This document shows, piece by piece, positions 32,719-44,645 of a stretch of 64,000 bases of DNA. This stretch comes from Neoceratodus forsteri. Its lineage: Eukaryota; Chordata; Ceratodontiformes; Ceratodontidae. The translations under genes were made by a program, and so were the position numbers. The notes under the pieces are model-generated. The model saw only the letters and a program-made list of their open reading frames with translations, was not told the origin of the DNA and ran no database searches. Every line of letters begins with the position of its first letter. The first letter of the stretch is position 1. The stretch covers positions 1,190,945,001 through 1,191,009,000 of the forward strand of contig CM028132.1 of assembly GCA_016271365.2 (NCBI GenBank), written 5' to 3'.

Positions 32719-34904
32719 ACCCGGAACACAAGAATGCTACTCTTCTTCAGTGCCTTGATGTGCCACATGGAACTGCTGCCATATCCCGAACTGAAGCCCA
32801 CGGGCAGGGGCTCCTCCCCAACACTCCCAGCTCCACTGACCCTGCCAGCATGCCTGACTCAGCAACCCACCTCACTGCAGCCCCCCTGGACCGACTGGAC
32901 CATAGCCCAGGATGACTTAAATAAAACCCCTTGAGCCATCACACCTAATGGGGGCAAATAAATGAATAAATAAAGACTTTGGAGTGCAAGGCTCCTCTAC
33001 AAACATGGCCATGGCCATTTTGTTGACCACTAACCCTGCCAGCCATCCAATCAGATTGCTAGAAAGCCCTCACAACAACAGCAAGGGACTGGGGGTGGGA
33101 TGCTGCAATAAGAACCCTCCCAACTGTACTGGTGGGCTACTGGAACCAGTCAGAAGACAGGTCAGGGCAGAAGGACTCAGGGACTCCCTGCCTGACCAAT
33201 ATGACATGGAATTGAAGGTAAGAAATTTCTGGGCTCTCAAAGAGCTCGCGAGCAGTATGAGAGAAAGACATAAATGTATTCAGAACTGCTGCTGGTGAGA
33301 TCAAACTAGAGGTCTAGCCAGGCTACAGATCCTACGAGCCCTCACCAGGGTTCATAATGTAAAATGTCTGTGAGCCTTATCCTGGGCTTTTACAGAGCGT
33401 CTGTGCCTGTGGTGCATTGCGGCAGACCAAAGCTGCTGTGCTATACAAAGACAGAGAGCTGCATCCTAATCAGATTGCTTCAGGGCCAGGTAAGGGGTCT
33501 GTCAGCCCTTATCTAGTGGGGTGGATCAGGGGAACAGGGTGCCATGGGATGCATGCCCTGAGTACATGGGTACTCTCAATCAGGAGGAGAGTGGGACTGT
33601 GGGGGGAGGGGGGGGTTGCTCCTGGAGTCTGGGCTCTTTGAAAACTGGGAAGCCACTGTGTAGTGCCCCTGTGACTGACAGCTGAGCTAGAAGGGTTGTG
33701 TCCTGAGAGTACTGAGTCAGAAGGGCTGTGCTGCTGCCAAGTGTCTGTGTCCAAAGTGCTTCATATCCAAGCCACTGGGGCCTATTGCCAATTGTTGCCT
33801 GACTTGCAGCTGTGTGCTGGTTCCCACCTTCTCTGAGCTCCTGTATCCGTGGGTCACATGAGGGCCGGCACCTCTGGCTGGGATCTTTAGTACCTTTTTC
33901 CTTTTTAGGATTGCATTTAGCTCACTGGGATTACAAAGTTGAGTTTTCCAAACCTTTGGAGTTTCAAGTTCCTTAAATTATGATAGCACACTATGGCCTG
34001 TTGAGGGGTTAAATTGTAAGCTTGCTAAATTTCATCAAGTGCACCACTGAAAGACCCCGGGCATTGTAGCTACCAGGCCTGCACTGGGACTTTAGTGTAA
34101 TTCCTGGTTACCCAGAGTCATACTTGAAATCATAGTTTTAATACTGGTTCCAGCTGAAGAGCTTACCACACCTTGTGTAGTGTAATTCATCTTTTTGAGC
34201 CTTTTGATTGGGCGGGTGCTTCATACACCATGTGGGATCTAAAAGGGTGGTACTGATCCAAAGTAGAGTGGCTCCCAGGGGGCATCGCTACAGGGTGTGA
34301 GTACTCAAGATGACTTGCAACTATCTAACCCCTTCTTTTCCTCCAGCTTCCAGGCCTGTGTTCTTAAAAGTACTATTAATTTGTTACATTTCACTTCTGT
34401 GTGAAAGCCCACTCTATGCAACCTGACTGAAGTCATTATTGGTGAAGGTCACAACTGTCTTATTGGTCCCCATGGGGTGGTCCAGTCCAATGTAGGGAGG
34501 TGGGTGCATTCCAGGGGGTGGTACTGCACACCCATCCGGACCACTTATTCGGTCTGGGTGGGGGCATCATGCTGTTTCTTATTTGTTCTACCCTGAACCA
34601 CCATTCCACAGGGGAAAGAATGAACCCAACCCACTCAACCAGCTGGGTCCTGTGCAGTCACCAGGCAGGGGTATGAACCTGGACATGGCAACCAAGTGGT
34701 CACACATGCTTTCAAATGAAGTGTCTTGAGAGTCTGGTTGAGTCACTCTGGCTTGGGACAGTTAGGAGATCCTACCTCAGGCCAGAGTTATGGGAATTTT
34801 CTGTGACACTGTCATCAGAAGAGAGTACCATGCCTACCTGGCCCAGTCTGGCACTACTGGTATCATTGTTGCTGGTTCCCTTCTCAGTCTCAGCTGTCTG
34901 GACC
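32719..34904. other. Unassigned sequence
   Basis: No family recognised. The stretch at 33,780-34,560 has an LTR-like feel (promoter-like and GGGG/CCCC-rich pieces), but no matching second copy or terminal TG/CA pair was found in the window. Confidence 0.3.
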
Positions 34905-35990
34905 CTTTGGATCAGTGGGAATGTAAGACCAAAGGGCATTGCTTTGAAATGATACTGAATGAAGCCCATTTTGCAGCCTCAATATTTTCTGTGACTTGAT
35001 CTAATGGGGATATGGAAATAATCATTCTTCAGATCCAGTGACCCCAGACAATCTTCATGTTGTAATGGTGGTGTTACTGTTTGCAGTGTTACCATTCTGA
35101 AATTTTCCTTTTTTTTTAGATACTTGTTCAGGCACCTTAGGTCTAAAATTGGTCATCATCAAGGCCACTGATTTACGGTGATTAAAACAATTAAATTCCG
35201 TTTTCAAGACTTAAGATTCCGGAATTTCAGCGGTGATTGTTACTCTAATTTCCGGATTTTACCGGGATTCTGTTATCATTCTTTCAGTATGTGCATAAAT
35301 AATCAGAATTAAAGAAGGCTTAACATACAGAGCATTAAATAAAGCAAACTGAAAATAGTACAGGAAGGAATTAAAACAAAACAGACTTTTTATAGATTTA
35401 CTGATCTGATAGAAAATGCCAGATTCCATGAAATCTTCGTTTTTACGGTTTCAGGCAGCCCTAATTCCGAATTTTACGGATTTTCGGTAAAACAAAAACA
35501 GTCGTATGGTCATCATACCCCCTTTTTTATGTAGGATGAGAAAATATCTTAAAAGAAGTACCTTTTCCCACTGTACTGAGTTGCAGAAGCTTTTTCATCT
35601 CCAAGTCCAGTAACATTTATTTGCTCTGGATGGAGAGCTGGAAACACTTTGGTCTTTGAAATCAGTTTTGGCAATTGAACAAACTGAATCGTCAATCCCT
35701 TTCCCACTATCTCCAGAACCCACTTGTCTGTGGTAATCTTTTCCCATTCCTGTAGACAGTGAGACAGATACCTTCCTACTGGCAATAAGTGCACAGTAAT
35801 CTGAGCAAAACTGTCAGGTGCTGGACTTTGCCTAGGCTGGAAGAGCTGTGGCAGATTTCTGTCCAGAATCTCACCCACCTCGGTATCCTGCAAAGATGGC
35901 AATAGCAGAAAGGGTGAGGACAAAAGGAGCGATGGAAAACAGCATGGCCACATAGGCCAAGTGGAAAAAATGGCGACCTGCAGCTTTTTC
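34905..35990 (-). pseudogene. DIRS-2 reverse transcriptase N-terminal remnant
   Basis: Read downward from about 35,800: VGRYLSHCLQEWEKITTDKW and VLEIVGKGLTIQF form the pre-RT block seen in DIRS elements. After the 35,160-35,507 insertion comes KVPEQVSKKKGKF, then SLDLKNDYFHIPI near 35,020 (first catalytic Asp region) and AMPFGL near 34,925. The catalytic YxDD part is absent because homology ends there. Confidence 0.7.
35160..35507. mobile_element. 348-bp non-autonomous insertion with 9-10-bp direct repeat
   Basis: The inserted sequence is flanked by TGGTCATCAT at 35,150-35,159 and 35,508-35,517. RT homology resumes on each side. The interior has several CGGAATTT, TTTACGG and GTTTTACCG pieces, some inverted, but no clean terminal inverted repeat. 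A DNA transposon of unknown class is likely. Confidence 0.55.
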
Positions 35991-36330
35991 CCCTCCCCGA
36001 GTTGCATTCCCACAAAGTTGATTTTATTTAATAAGGGGGTGTGACACTCTTGTCATCATTTCAGCAATCACCATTTTTGCCACTCGCCCTATGTGGCTGC
36101 GTTGTTTTCTCTTCGCCCTTTTCATACTCACCTATTTTCGCTTGTCCTTATCACATGGAACCACCTACCCCTGCCTCAGTCTGTGGGCCTCTAAGTAGGG
36201 AACTCATAGTACACATAGGGTTTGCTGTAGCAAGTCCTTCCTATACCTTCCTTTCTATAAGGTCTGTAGGAGAAGGAGGCGGAAGTCTTTTCCTTTATAG
36301 TCAAATTGTTATTAAGTTGATTTTTGCGTA

Positions 36331-37440
36331 TCAGCTTTTTTCATGTAGGCCTGTTTTGTCCCCAAATAGTGTTGAACCTTCAGAGATGAAATCTATGGCT
36401 TTTCCCTGTGTGTTCTGTATCATATTTGTTGTTTTCAGCCATGCAAACCATTGGACAGCTACAGCATTTGCTGAAGCCCTTGAATGTGCATCGTTCTCAT
36501 CTATGGCCATCTGGAATAGATGCCTTGCAGCTTCCAAGCTATCCCTTACAGTCTGTATGAGATCAGCTTGTTCTTCATCTGGCAATGTAAGTCATAGTAG
36601 CAGGACAGCTTTCCACGGTGCCCGCTGGTAGTGGGCAGTACACAGCAGCTCACATATGTAGCCTGTCTCAACAGTAAAGCTGATCTAGTGTAAGCTTTTC
36701 TGGCCATGTGGTCCAGTTTTCTGGAATCTTTTTCTGGGGGAACCGATACTAAAGGGACCTTTGATTTTTCACAGGCTAATGTCTGAACTATACCCTCATG
36801 GTCAGGGCGGGCATTGTGGTATTTTTAAACCACTCTGTCTACCAAATACCTTTTTGTACCATCTTATCAGTGGCCTGAGCTGTGTGTGGTGTGCTCAACA
36901 TCCTGGCAGTGGCCTCCCTAATAGATTTGTGAACTAGGACAGACACCATTTTAGACTGTCTATCGCAGCATACTTTTATACTCTGCTTCTTTAAAATCTA
37001 CCTCTGCCTCGGTAGATTTGAAATTCAGAGTTGTGGCCATTTGATGCACAAATGAGAAGCAGGATAAAAAATCCTCATTCGCTCAAGGTAGGGAACAAAA
37101 AACCTGTTCAGGGGATACTACAGGTTCAATCAGCCACTCCTCCTCCTCTTCTTCCGTATTCTCAGGGTACAGGGACTAGGAAGGGGTTAGTTGCAAGGTT
37201 TCCCATAGTTTGCATAGCCTGGAAAAACTGCCACATTTTTTATGTCCTACAGAGAGGGCACTGTTTGCGGTGGCACTGGTTCCCCGGTCCCTTTTGATGG
37301 GGGGCATGCTGTTTTACTCTTTGGTATTTCTCTTTCCAGACAGTGATGGTAATAGTTGGTCATAGTGCCATGTATTTTTGCCATCTGTATCATCAGAGCT
37401 CTTCCAACTGGACGCTTTGTGCTCTTTAGTGGGATCCCAT
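36331..37440 (-). pseudogene. DIRS-2 Gag remnant
   Basis: Upstream part: a KRPVGRALMIQMAKIHGTMT segment, then an acidic stretch of Glu residues near 37,150 and a SRKLDHMARKAYTRSALLLR block near 36,680. The end, open over 36,331-36,585, has RDSLEAARHLFQMAIDENDA, AVQWFAWLKTTNM and a final STLFGDKTG. The W-x-W-L block and the terminal L-F-G-x-K-T are typical of DIRS Gag proteins. Stops separate the pieces. In the parallel element at 63 kb the same order is seen. Confidence 0.6.
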
Positions 37441-37448
37441 GATAGCTC

Positions 37449-37515
37449 ACATAGAAACATAGAATTTGACGGCAAATATGCACTGCTTGGCCCACCAGGT
37501 CTGCACATTTTTCCC
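37449..37515 (-). mobile_element. CR1/L3-type LINE 3' tail
   Basis: ACATAGAAACATAGAATTTG, then ACGGCAAATATGC and GGCCCACCAGGTCTGCAC is the reverse complement of the 3' end typical of CR1/L3-like LINEs. A similar 57-bp piece lies at 53,070-53,126. No coding part. Confidence 0.65.
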
Positions 37516-37569
37516 TGCCTATACTTTCACAACAGACGCTAGACAACAAAGTAGAGGTTGTCCAGGGGA

Positions 37570-37880
37570 GTACTTGTGGGTGCTCAAGTGTATCAAACAA
37601 TACAAGAAAATGAAAAAGCTCAGCTCATCACAGTGAAACTGGAGGCTCACTTCACTAGTGGTAGGATACAGTTCCTTTATTATTTCCACTGTACAGCATA
37701 GTAGCAGTATAAAAATGCTCCCCAAAGTGGTCAATGTTTCACGCATAATGACGTGTGATTTTCAAGGCTCTTGTCATCACTAACTGGCAGGCATATATTT
37801 CCCCATATTAAAGTGACAGTGTATAATTTACTGACACTAAATAGGCCAGTACCATAGTAATGACATATTCCCAACAATGA
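37570..37880 (-). repeat. Dispersed repeat D, copy 1
   Basis: On the minus strand it contains AATAAAGGAACTGTATCCTA, CCACTAGTGAAGTGAGCCTC and GAGCTGAGCTTTTTC. A second copy lies on the plus strand at about 41,735-41,829. It ends in a T-rich tract. It may be the 3' end of a Penelope-like or other retroelement, but I cannot confirm this. Confidence 0.45.
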
Positions 37881-37934
37881 TTATAAAAAGCATAAAAACA
37901 TGTTTCACAACGTGACAGAAAAAGACGTTAAATT

Positions 37935-38282
37935 TATTTATTTTATTTAGTTTTTGTTAACCGGGTAGGTACATTAAGCAGAAAACCGCCTGTTTCAGGC
38001 ACGACTCAGGGGATAACGTTACAACCAGAAAAAAAATATATACAATGTACAGCAAAAATGTAGGACCCATTGTGATAATGCACAGTAGGATATTAAGAGG
38101 CAGGTAGATTACAGACAGCAGCTGTACATAGCAATAGGAACATTACAGGGGAAAAGCAGTATAACAAGGAAACAAGGATCGGTATAGCAAAAATACAGCA
38201 GGATATATGGAGACAGGGTATATATGCATAATGCGATGTGTGACTGTAGAATTAGACCTATATATTTTATAAATCAATACAT
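37935..38282 (-). mobile_element. LINE 3' tail (possible partner of the 5.6-kb SINE)
   Basis: On the minus strand the 3' end reads GAGTCGTGCCTGAAACAGG, then GTACCTACCCGGTTAACAAA and an A/T-rich (AAATA)n tail. This is the same tail as on the SINE at 5629-6053. The rest is non-coding. A 5'-truncated CR1 begins directly after it. Confidence 0.65.
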
Positions 38283-39530
38283 AGGGGCCAGGCAGTGGAC
38301 ATCCTCTACCTGGATTTCAGCAAGGACTTTGACTCTGTACCACACACAAGGTTGATCAGGAAATTGATGGACTTCGGAGTAGGAGAAAAGATGGTTAAGT
38401 GGGTGCAAAACTGGTTAGGTAACAGGTTACAAAAGGTGATAGTGGGAGGAGAGTTGTCTGGTACCAGGGCAGTCACAAGTGGCGTCCCACAGGGCTCAAT
38501 GCTGGGGCCGGTGCTGTTCATCGTGTTCATTAATGACATTGAAGATGGCATCATGGGCAAAATGTGCCTATTCACAGATGACACCAAGCTCTGTGGGAGG
38601 GTGGACACATCAGAGGGGATACATGACCTTAAGGAGGACCTAAGAAGACTTAAGAGATGGTCCAGGATCTGGCAGCTGGGCTTCAATGCCAAAAAGGGCA
38701 AAGTCATGCACACTGGAACCAGGAATCCCAGGACAGAGCACTACCTGGGAGGGGTCCGGGTGTCTCCCATAGTGGAGGAGAAAGATCTAGGAGTGCTGAT
38801 ATCTAGTGACCTGAAGCACTCTGTGCAATGTAGGAAGGCAGTGGCAAGGGCAAGCAGCATTTTGGGGTGCATGGCCAGGGGGGTCAGCAGTAGGAGACAG
38901 GACATGATTCTGCCCTTATATGGGTCACTGGTAAGGCTGCATCTGGTGTATGCGGTGCAGTTCTGGCACCCTCACTTCAAAAAGGATATTGACCTGATGG
39001 AGATGGTCTAAAGGAGGGCTATGAAGATGATTGTGGGGCAGCAAGGTAGTTTATATGAGGAGAGACTGGGGGCCCTGAACATATACTCCCTGAAGGACAG
39101 AAGGGAGAGGGGATACATGATTGAGACTGTCAAGTACTTGAAAGGGATCAATAAAGTGAACAAAGAGTGTCTCTTCAGGCTAAGCAGCAACACAATTACG
39201 AGGGGACACAGCCTTAAGCTGGGGGGGGGGTTTAAGAGGGAGATCAGGAGACATTTCTTCAGAGAAAGGGTGGTGACCAAGTAGAATGTGCTACCAGAAG
39301 AGGTGATCTCAGCAAGGACAGAGGTTAGCTTCAAGAGGGGCAGGGATAGATGCAGGGGGAGGATAAGGGTCATGGGAGGGGAGAAGGTAGAGGATGGAAA
39401 TGTCTGTGAGGGGGAAGTGGGGACAACAGCCTGAGCTGTAAACCTTGCACTTTGACCAAACTACACAGACCAGACGGCCTAATTTTGCTGGTTACTTCCT
39501 ATGTTTGTATGTTCATATAGGGAGTTAGAT
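38283..39530 (+). mobile_element. CR1 LINE copy B, 5'-truncated
   Basis: A 1.25-kb CR1 copy that begins inside RT and ends near TTTGTATGTTCATATAGGG. Its RT wording (RLIRKLMDFGVGEKMVKW) differs from copies A and C and is closer to the old LINE pieces at 52-58 kb, so it represents another CR1/L3 subfamily. Confidence 0.85.
38295..39284 (+). pseudogene. CR1-B reverse transcriptase C-terminal remnant
   Basis: The open frame 38,295-39,011 has ILYLDFSKDFDSVPHTRL, TSGVPQGSMLGPVLF and FTDDTKL (the FxDD catalytic pair kept, the second residue Thr). It continues with KDLGVLISSDLKHSVQCRKA and LHLVYAVQFWHP. A stop at 39,009-39,011 is followed by the remaining C-terminal blocks (EERLGALNIYSL, IETVKYLKGINKV) in another frame up to 39,284. 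The upstream endonuclease and RT fingers are missing. Confidence 0.85.
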
Positions 39531-39644
39531 GTTCATAGGAGGATTTTAATAAATACTGGGGTTATTAGTTACCAAACTGACACACTGTACTCATTCATAA
39601 TTAATAAATAGTGATGAAAGAATGTAAGGATTTACATGTGTAGG

Positions 39645-41637
39645 TGTAACCCCCCTACAAATGGGGGTTCCCGAAAAGTCTTCCTTGAGCTTGCCTAAAT
39701 GCTCACTGCCAGGCTGGTGTCCTGTGTTTTAGCAGTTTAAATGTATTGCCAGAGAATACCTGTATAGGCTCTGTGTACTGTCTCTTTAAGAGCTGCCTGG
39801 ATTGCAGTTATAATTAATCTGGGAGGGGGCTGAGTGTTTCTATGCTCAAGTCCCTCCCGGGCTGCCAGATAATTGCTTCGTTCTGCTTCGCTATTTGCGC
39901 AGAGGGAACTCTGTTATAAGATGTGCTTACTTGCTAATTATCTGTTAGAATGATAATAATATTGCAGTTTGATCTAGCCTGTTTTCTTTGCAGCAAAGAC
40001 TGCTCTGGCTTCTCCACCATCTTGGCCTGGGACTGTCAGAATGGGCCAATCAGTACATTTGGGACTCTAAAATGGAGCCTGCTTACAGGGGCTTGGTGGG
40101 GCCAAAACTTGTAGGAATTGTAGTTTGGGGCTTTTGGTGCCTAAAATAACCTGGAGGGGGAGCCCTTGTTGTGACTGACAGCCAGATCAGTCAAACAAAC
40201 CTTTTGGATCTTGGGGAAAGTCCCACACTGCTTGCAGTTTCAGTTAGATCTGAGCTGGAAAGTGAAGAAGTAACAGCGCGAGATAGTTTGAGCAGCAATC
40301 CATAGTGGATTCGCGCGGGAGAACTGTGGAAAGGCCTGAGTTTGGCCTGTATGCCTGCCTGCTGTTCCTGAGAGGGAACTTGTGCTTTTTTGGGACTGAA
40401 TCAGAATTTGGAGAGGGAATTAAGCCACTGAATTGTGACCAGGCTTTAACCTGAAGAAGACCAAAAATTTGCTGAATGCGATCGGCCTGTCAGGACTTCC
40501 AGCTACCACTGAACTCCCGGATTGTGCAGAGACTCTGTAATTGCTACCGGAGAGCCATTTGCCTGGTACAGTGGAATTCCCTTACATGTGAATGTGCTGT
40601 GTGCTTATAATGGGTTGTGATTTGGTTCCCCACTGTGTGTCTGAACTGTGTTTTGCTTGATGGAGGCTGTATCCAGCTCCATGGATTGAATCTGTATCCA
40701 TTTCTGTTTGCCTGGGCCCTGTTACACTGGCCCAGCCAGAATACCTGCTACATAGAGAAAGTCATCAACAAGAGACCGGCCTGGGGATCAGCCCCCTGCT
40801 CAACGCCTTGAACAGGAACAATGCCTCGGTGATTTGTGTGGGCCCTACTTCTCCTGGCACTCCAGCTCAACAGCCTGCAGTCTCAATTTTGTCCTGCCTG
40901 TGTCCAGTATTGGGTATCATGAGTAAACATCAGGGTAGCTCCCTGCAACAACAGCTAAATCTAAAAGTGTTGCCATCTGATTGTCTTGTTGTCTGTTCTT
41001 TCATGAACTGAGCCCTCCGGCTCTGGATTACAAATAGTGTGTGCTGTGCATGTTGCTTTCTTCCATCACAGGGCCCCAACCAGCTGCAACGATCCTGGCT
41101 AGCCCACCTGTATTCCTACCTGGGTACCCAGAGTGTGTGACTGTGTAGAGACTCTGAACTGCATGCATAACTGTCTGATTAATATAACTTTTTACGCAAA
41201 TCAACCTGATTACGCCCCTCCCTTGTTCAAGTCCCCTGAATAAATTAGATTTAACTTTGTTTGCATTTAACCTGACTGTGGTTCCAGTTTGTGCCAAGAG
41301 TATTGTACTGTCGTTATTTGCTGTACTTAACCTTGTTTTACAGAGGGTTCCCTGGGTCAAGCTAGAGGAACCAGCTGTGGTGGTAAGTGCAAACAGTGTG
41401 GGTAATAGCCTGGTGAATAAGGGTCATTGTGAAAGTAATTATTGTATACTGTTCAGGCCACTAGAAGGGAAAGAGGGGGTTACAGTGTCCCGGAGGGCTG
41501 TGCCCAGGTTAGCTTGACCACTAACAACCCTGACCTCTGGGTAGAGGCATCCGTTTCATTACCCAGGCCCCTTACCCTGCTACTAGCCAAGCAGGCAGGG
41601 GTAGTAGCCCTTGGGATAGCGCCACCTAGGGGTTACA
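39645..41637 (+). mobile_element. Solo LTR of the Ty3/gypsy family (copy 2)
   Basis: It starts TGTAACCCCCCTACAAATGG and ends CACCTAGGGGTTACA, intact TG...CA termini. It aligns along its length with 24,089-25,956 and shares terminal and internal blocks with the reverse complement of the flanking full-length element's LTRs. A polyadenylation-like CTGAATAAATTAG lies near 41,235. Flanks TAGG and TAAT do not match, so the target duplication is lost or the copy was rearranged. It sits only about 190 bp from the full-length element. Confidence 0.85.
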
Positions 41638-41734
41638 TAATGATGAATTCATCAAGGGACAGAAGCATATATGAATACACCAGCTATATTGACAATCAAA
41701 TAGATGCACAGTGAAAATGTGCTATACTTATGAT

Positions 41735-41829
41735 ATTAATTAATAAAGGAACTGCATCCTGCCACTAATGAAGTGAGCCTCTAGTCTACTTGTGTTGAGC
41801 TCAGCTTTTTTGGTTTCTTTTTGTTTTCA
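41735..41829 (+). repeat. Dispersed repeat D, copy 2
   Basis: Contains AATAAAGGAACTGCATCCTG, CCACTAATGAAGTGAGCCTC and GAGCTCAGCTTTTTTGG, matching the reverse complement of 37,570-37,690. Its last four bases (41,826-41,829, TTCA) are the left target duplication of the Ty3/gypsy element. Confidence 0.45.
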
Positions 41830-43674
41830 TGTAATCCCCAGGGTCCGCTATCCCAAGGGCTACTACCCCTGCCTGATTTGCCACTAACAGGTTGAGGGGC
41901 CTGGATCTGATGGCGGGTGCCTCCACCTAGAGGTCGGGGTTAAGACAGTCTGATATGACTTGGTCACAGCCCTCTGGGTCACTGCAACCCCCCTTTCTTC
42001 CCACTAGTGGCCCACACAAATCAATCACAGTACCCTTGCAATATACACTTACCCCCAGAATTGGTTCAATCAGCTTGACTCTGGGGACCCCCTGTAAAGT
42101 AAGATGCAGTTATACAATAACCACTGTACAGTAATTCAGCATAGACACACAGTTCAAACAGTGTAACTTTGCTAAACAACCAAATCTGATTTATTTAGGG
42201 GATAATAACAAGGACAGGGGGAAATCAGGTTAATTGATTCAGTCACATTAATAATCACAGTACTGTGCACATATTTCAGAGTCCCAAATGTCCCAAATGT
42301 CACTCTTACTGGGTACCCAGGCAATAAGAGGCTAGCCTATTTGGTGCAGCTGGTTGGGGCTCTGAGGATGGAAAATGCATGCACAATATCCACTTTGTAA
42401 TCCGGAGCCGGTAGGCTCAGTTCGTGAAGAAAGAAAGGAAAAGTAATCAGATGGAACACTTGCAATTAGATGATGGCAGGGAGCTACCCTGATTTGTACT
42501 CACAAATTCAATGCTGAAACTGAATGGAAGGCAGATTGTCCTGGACTGCCAGGAGGAGCAGACCATGTGGACAAGGTCCTTGTGACTGGACCCCACGGCA
42601 GTTCAGAGCAAATGGATGTAGTCTGGATTAAGCTGGGGTTTACTTCCAGCTTCAGGCACTCAATTCACTGTACAGGGGATTTGAAACACGATTCCCCACA
42701 AGCACTACACACATTTATATGTAAAAGGAAAGTACTATACCAGGCAGGCTGCTTCTCTATCCAGATCGCAATTACTGCACAATACCCGGGAGAACACACA
42801 GCAGATTCAGTTCCTGACAGACCGAGCGCAATTCAGCAATAGCAATTTCTCCAGTCTTCTACAGGGTGAGCCTGGTTTCCTCACTTCTGGTGCTTCTTTC
42901 TCCTTACAACTCTGATTCAGTCCACACTGGCACTCACAAACAGTTGTAGGCCGAACTTCAGGGCCCCACACAAGCTTTCCGCGCGAAAACTCAACAGCGC
43001 AGGAGCCCAGAGCTCCTTTCCTCTTCACAGTCACAACTCATCTGATCTTTCCAGTAGACAGAGCCGGGCATTTCCTTTGAGTTCCTCCCAGTTCAGTTGT
43101 CTGGTTTGGCTGTCACTCACAGTAAACTCCCCCTGTTGGTGGAAAAAAGGCGCCGAAGTCCAAACTACAATTCCCAGAAGCATTGGCCATGCAGTACATA
43201 GGTGGCTGCCTCCACAATGAGAGCCCAAGTTCTGATTTGCCAGCAGCAGGCTCTATTTCAAAGGTCCCCCCACACTGATTGGTCCAGTTCAGCAGTTCAA
43301 AACTGGAATGGGGGACTAGGCAAACACAGTTCTGACTGCAAAAAACAGCAGGTTAGACAAACTGTATTTTCATTATTACTCTAAATGATTTCTGGCAAAC
43401 AGTTATATCTTTGAAAAGTGCTCACTCTGCCCACTTAGTGACGGTAGAAACTGAGCTATTTGGCAGCAGCTCGAGTGGGACTCAAGCAGGGAAACACAGA
43501 CCCCTATCCAAATTAATTATATCTGCAGGCAGACAGCTCTTAAAGAGACAGTACCAGAGGCTCTAAAAGCACTCACAGATAAACGGCTTAGACGCCGAAC
43601 ACCATCCAGGCTTGGAGCATTCAAGCAAGCTCCTGGAAGACTTTTGGGAACCCTCATTTGCAGGGGGGGTTACA
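41830..43674 (-). repeat. 3' LTR of the Ty3/gypsy element
   Basis: 1,845 bp, with TG...CA ends read on the minus strand. It is highly similar to the 5' LTR; by eye, about 10 differences in the first 220 bases at the low-coordinate end and fewer elsewhere. It carries a 9-bp tandem duplication (CCCAAATGT twice near 42,285-42,303) that the 5' LTR lacks. A polyadenylation signal lies near 42,188-42,196 (TGATTTATTTA on the plus strand). A short purine-rich tract (GGAAGGG on the minus strand) directly precedes it at about 43,675-43,683 as a candidate polypurine tract. Confidence 0.92.
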
Positions 43675-43880
43675 CCCTTCCTGGCCTGGAAAAAGCTTGG
43701 CGTCCACGTCAAGCAAGTACCCCCATAAGTTTCAATTGCAACCATATACCTTTGCATCAGGATCACATTAGGCTCATATATGTAATCATCAGTCAATATA
43801 TCACTTTACCAGGAACACATTTCTGAAACTTTGCAGTACGTCACTCTTTACACAGTATTACACATACATTGTACCATAAC

Positions 43881-44640
43881 TCAGGTTATTACCTCTTGTA
43901 CATGAAACCTGAACAGAGGGGGCCCTCCATCAGCTACCTTGGGGCTGGATGGGGCAGGGGCATCATACCTAGAGGGCAACACAAGTAACTTGGAGTTAGC
44001 ACTGATGTTCAGTTTGAGCAAGGAGCTCGGGGACACATACACTCCTTTATGGACAACATTGAGAGGCAAGTCCACCGGCCTCCCAGGGGAATCATATCTG
44101 AGGTGCACCACAGGCTTTACAGCTTGACCAGTCTTTCTAGGGGGAACTGTTACAGTCTCTGCACTATGAGCCTCATTTTCAGCATTGTCCTCACTTGTCA
44201 GGGGAGTCTCCATTGGGGTAGAGAGGCTAGAACTTGGGGCACTTTCAGCTCCAGAAGTTACAATCTCTGAGTCCACAACACTTGGCTCACATGGAGAGCT
44301 TTCGGACACTGGCAGTGGACTGTCAGGGCACTCAAAATACTCTTCTTGTTCTGGTGTATCACCAGTCTGTTCCAGTCCATCATTTTCTTCCCCTGAAAGC
44401 TCAAACAGTTCAGCCATACACAATGATTCCATATGATCTGACTTGATGCTTTGCATTTCACTTTCTGGGAGCATTGGTTCCAGGGACAAAGCTGGGGGCT
44501 TAGACAGTCCAGAAGGCCCAGCTTCATCTCCAGTATTGACTAGGGGATTGCCCCGAAACAATTGACTCAGTTCGTAAGAAGGGTAGTATTCAAAGTCACA
44601 CTCACTTTCCTCTGATATGAACTGACAGTCATGCTCAACT
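43881..44640 (-). pseudogene. Pol C-terminal extension after integrase
   Basis: The integrase frame stops at about 44,646 (TAA), but the same frame continues open on the other side to 43,881. The segment is acidic and Ser/Pro-rich (for example ELFELSGEENDGLEQTGD), then has TGQAVKPVVHLRYDSPGRPV, a tail form I associate with vertebrate gypsy Pol proteins. It probably is the Pol C-terminus cut off by a point mutation rather than a separate gene. No transmembrane segment or signal peptide is seen, so it is not an envelope. Confidence 0.65.
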
Positions 44641-44645
44641 GGGAT

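Larger units (their letters stand above)
34905..37440 (-). mobile_element. DIRS-type retrotransposon remnant (DIRS-2)
   Basis: A minus-strand remnant with Gag-like sequence (36,330-37,440) and the N-terminal part of RT (34,905-35,990). The recombinase and RNase H parts are missing: after about 34,905 the sequence no longer matches DIRS. A 348-bp insertion at 35,160-35,507 splits the RT. It is more degenerate than the DIRS element at 58.8-64 kb and belongs to a different subfamily. Confidence 0.7.

Noticed and set aside
33780..34600. Additional LTR
   Set aside because: No matching second copy, terminal TG/CA pair or target duplication could be found.
43881..44561. Envelope gene of the gypsy element
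   Set aside because: No signal peptide, membrane segment or furin-like site; the frame is continuous with integrase and fits a Pol C-terminal tail.
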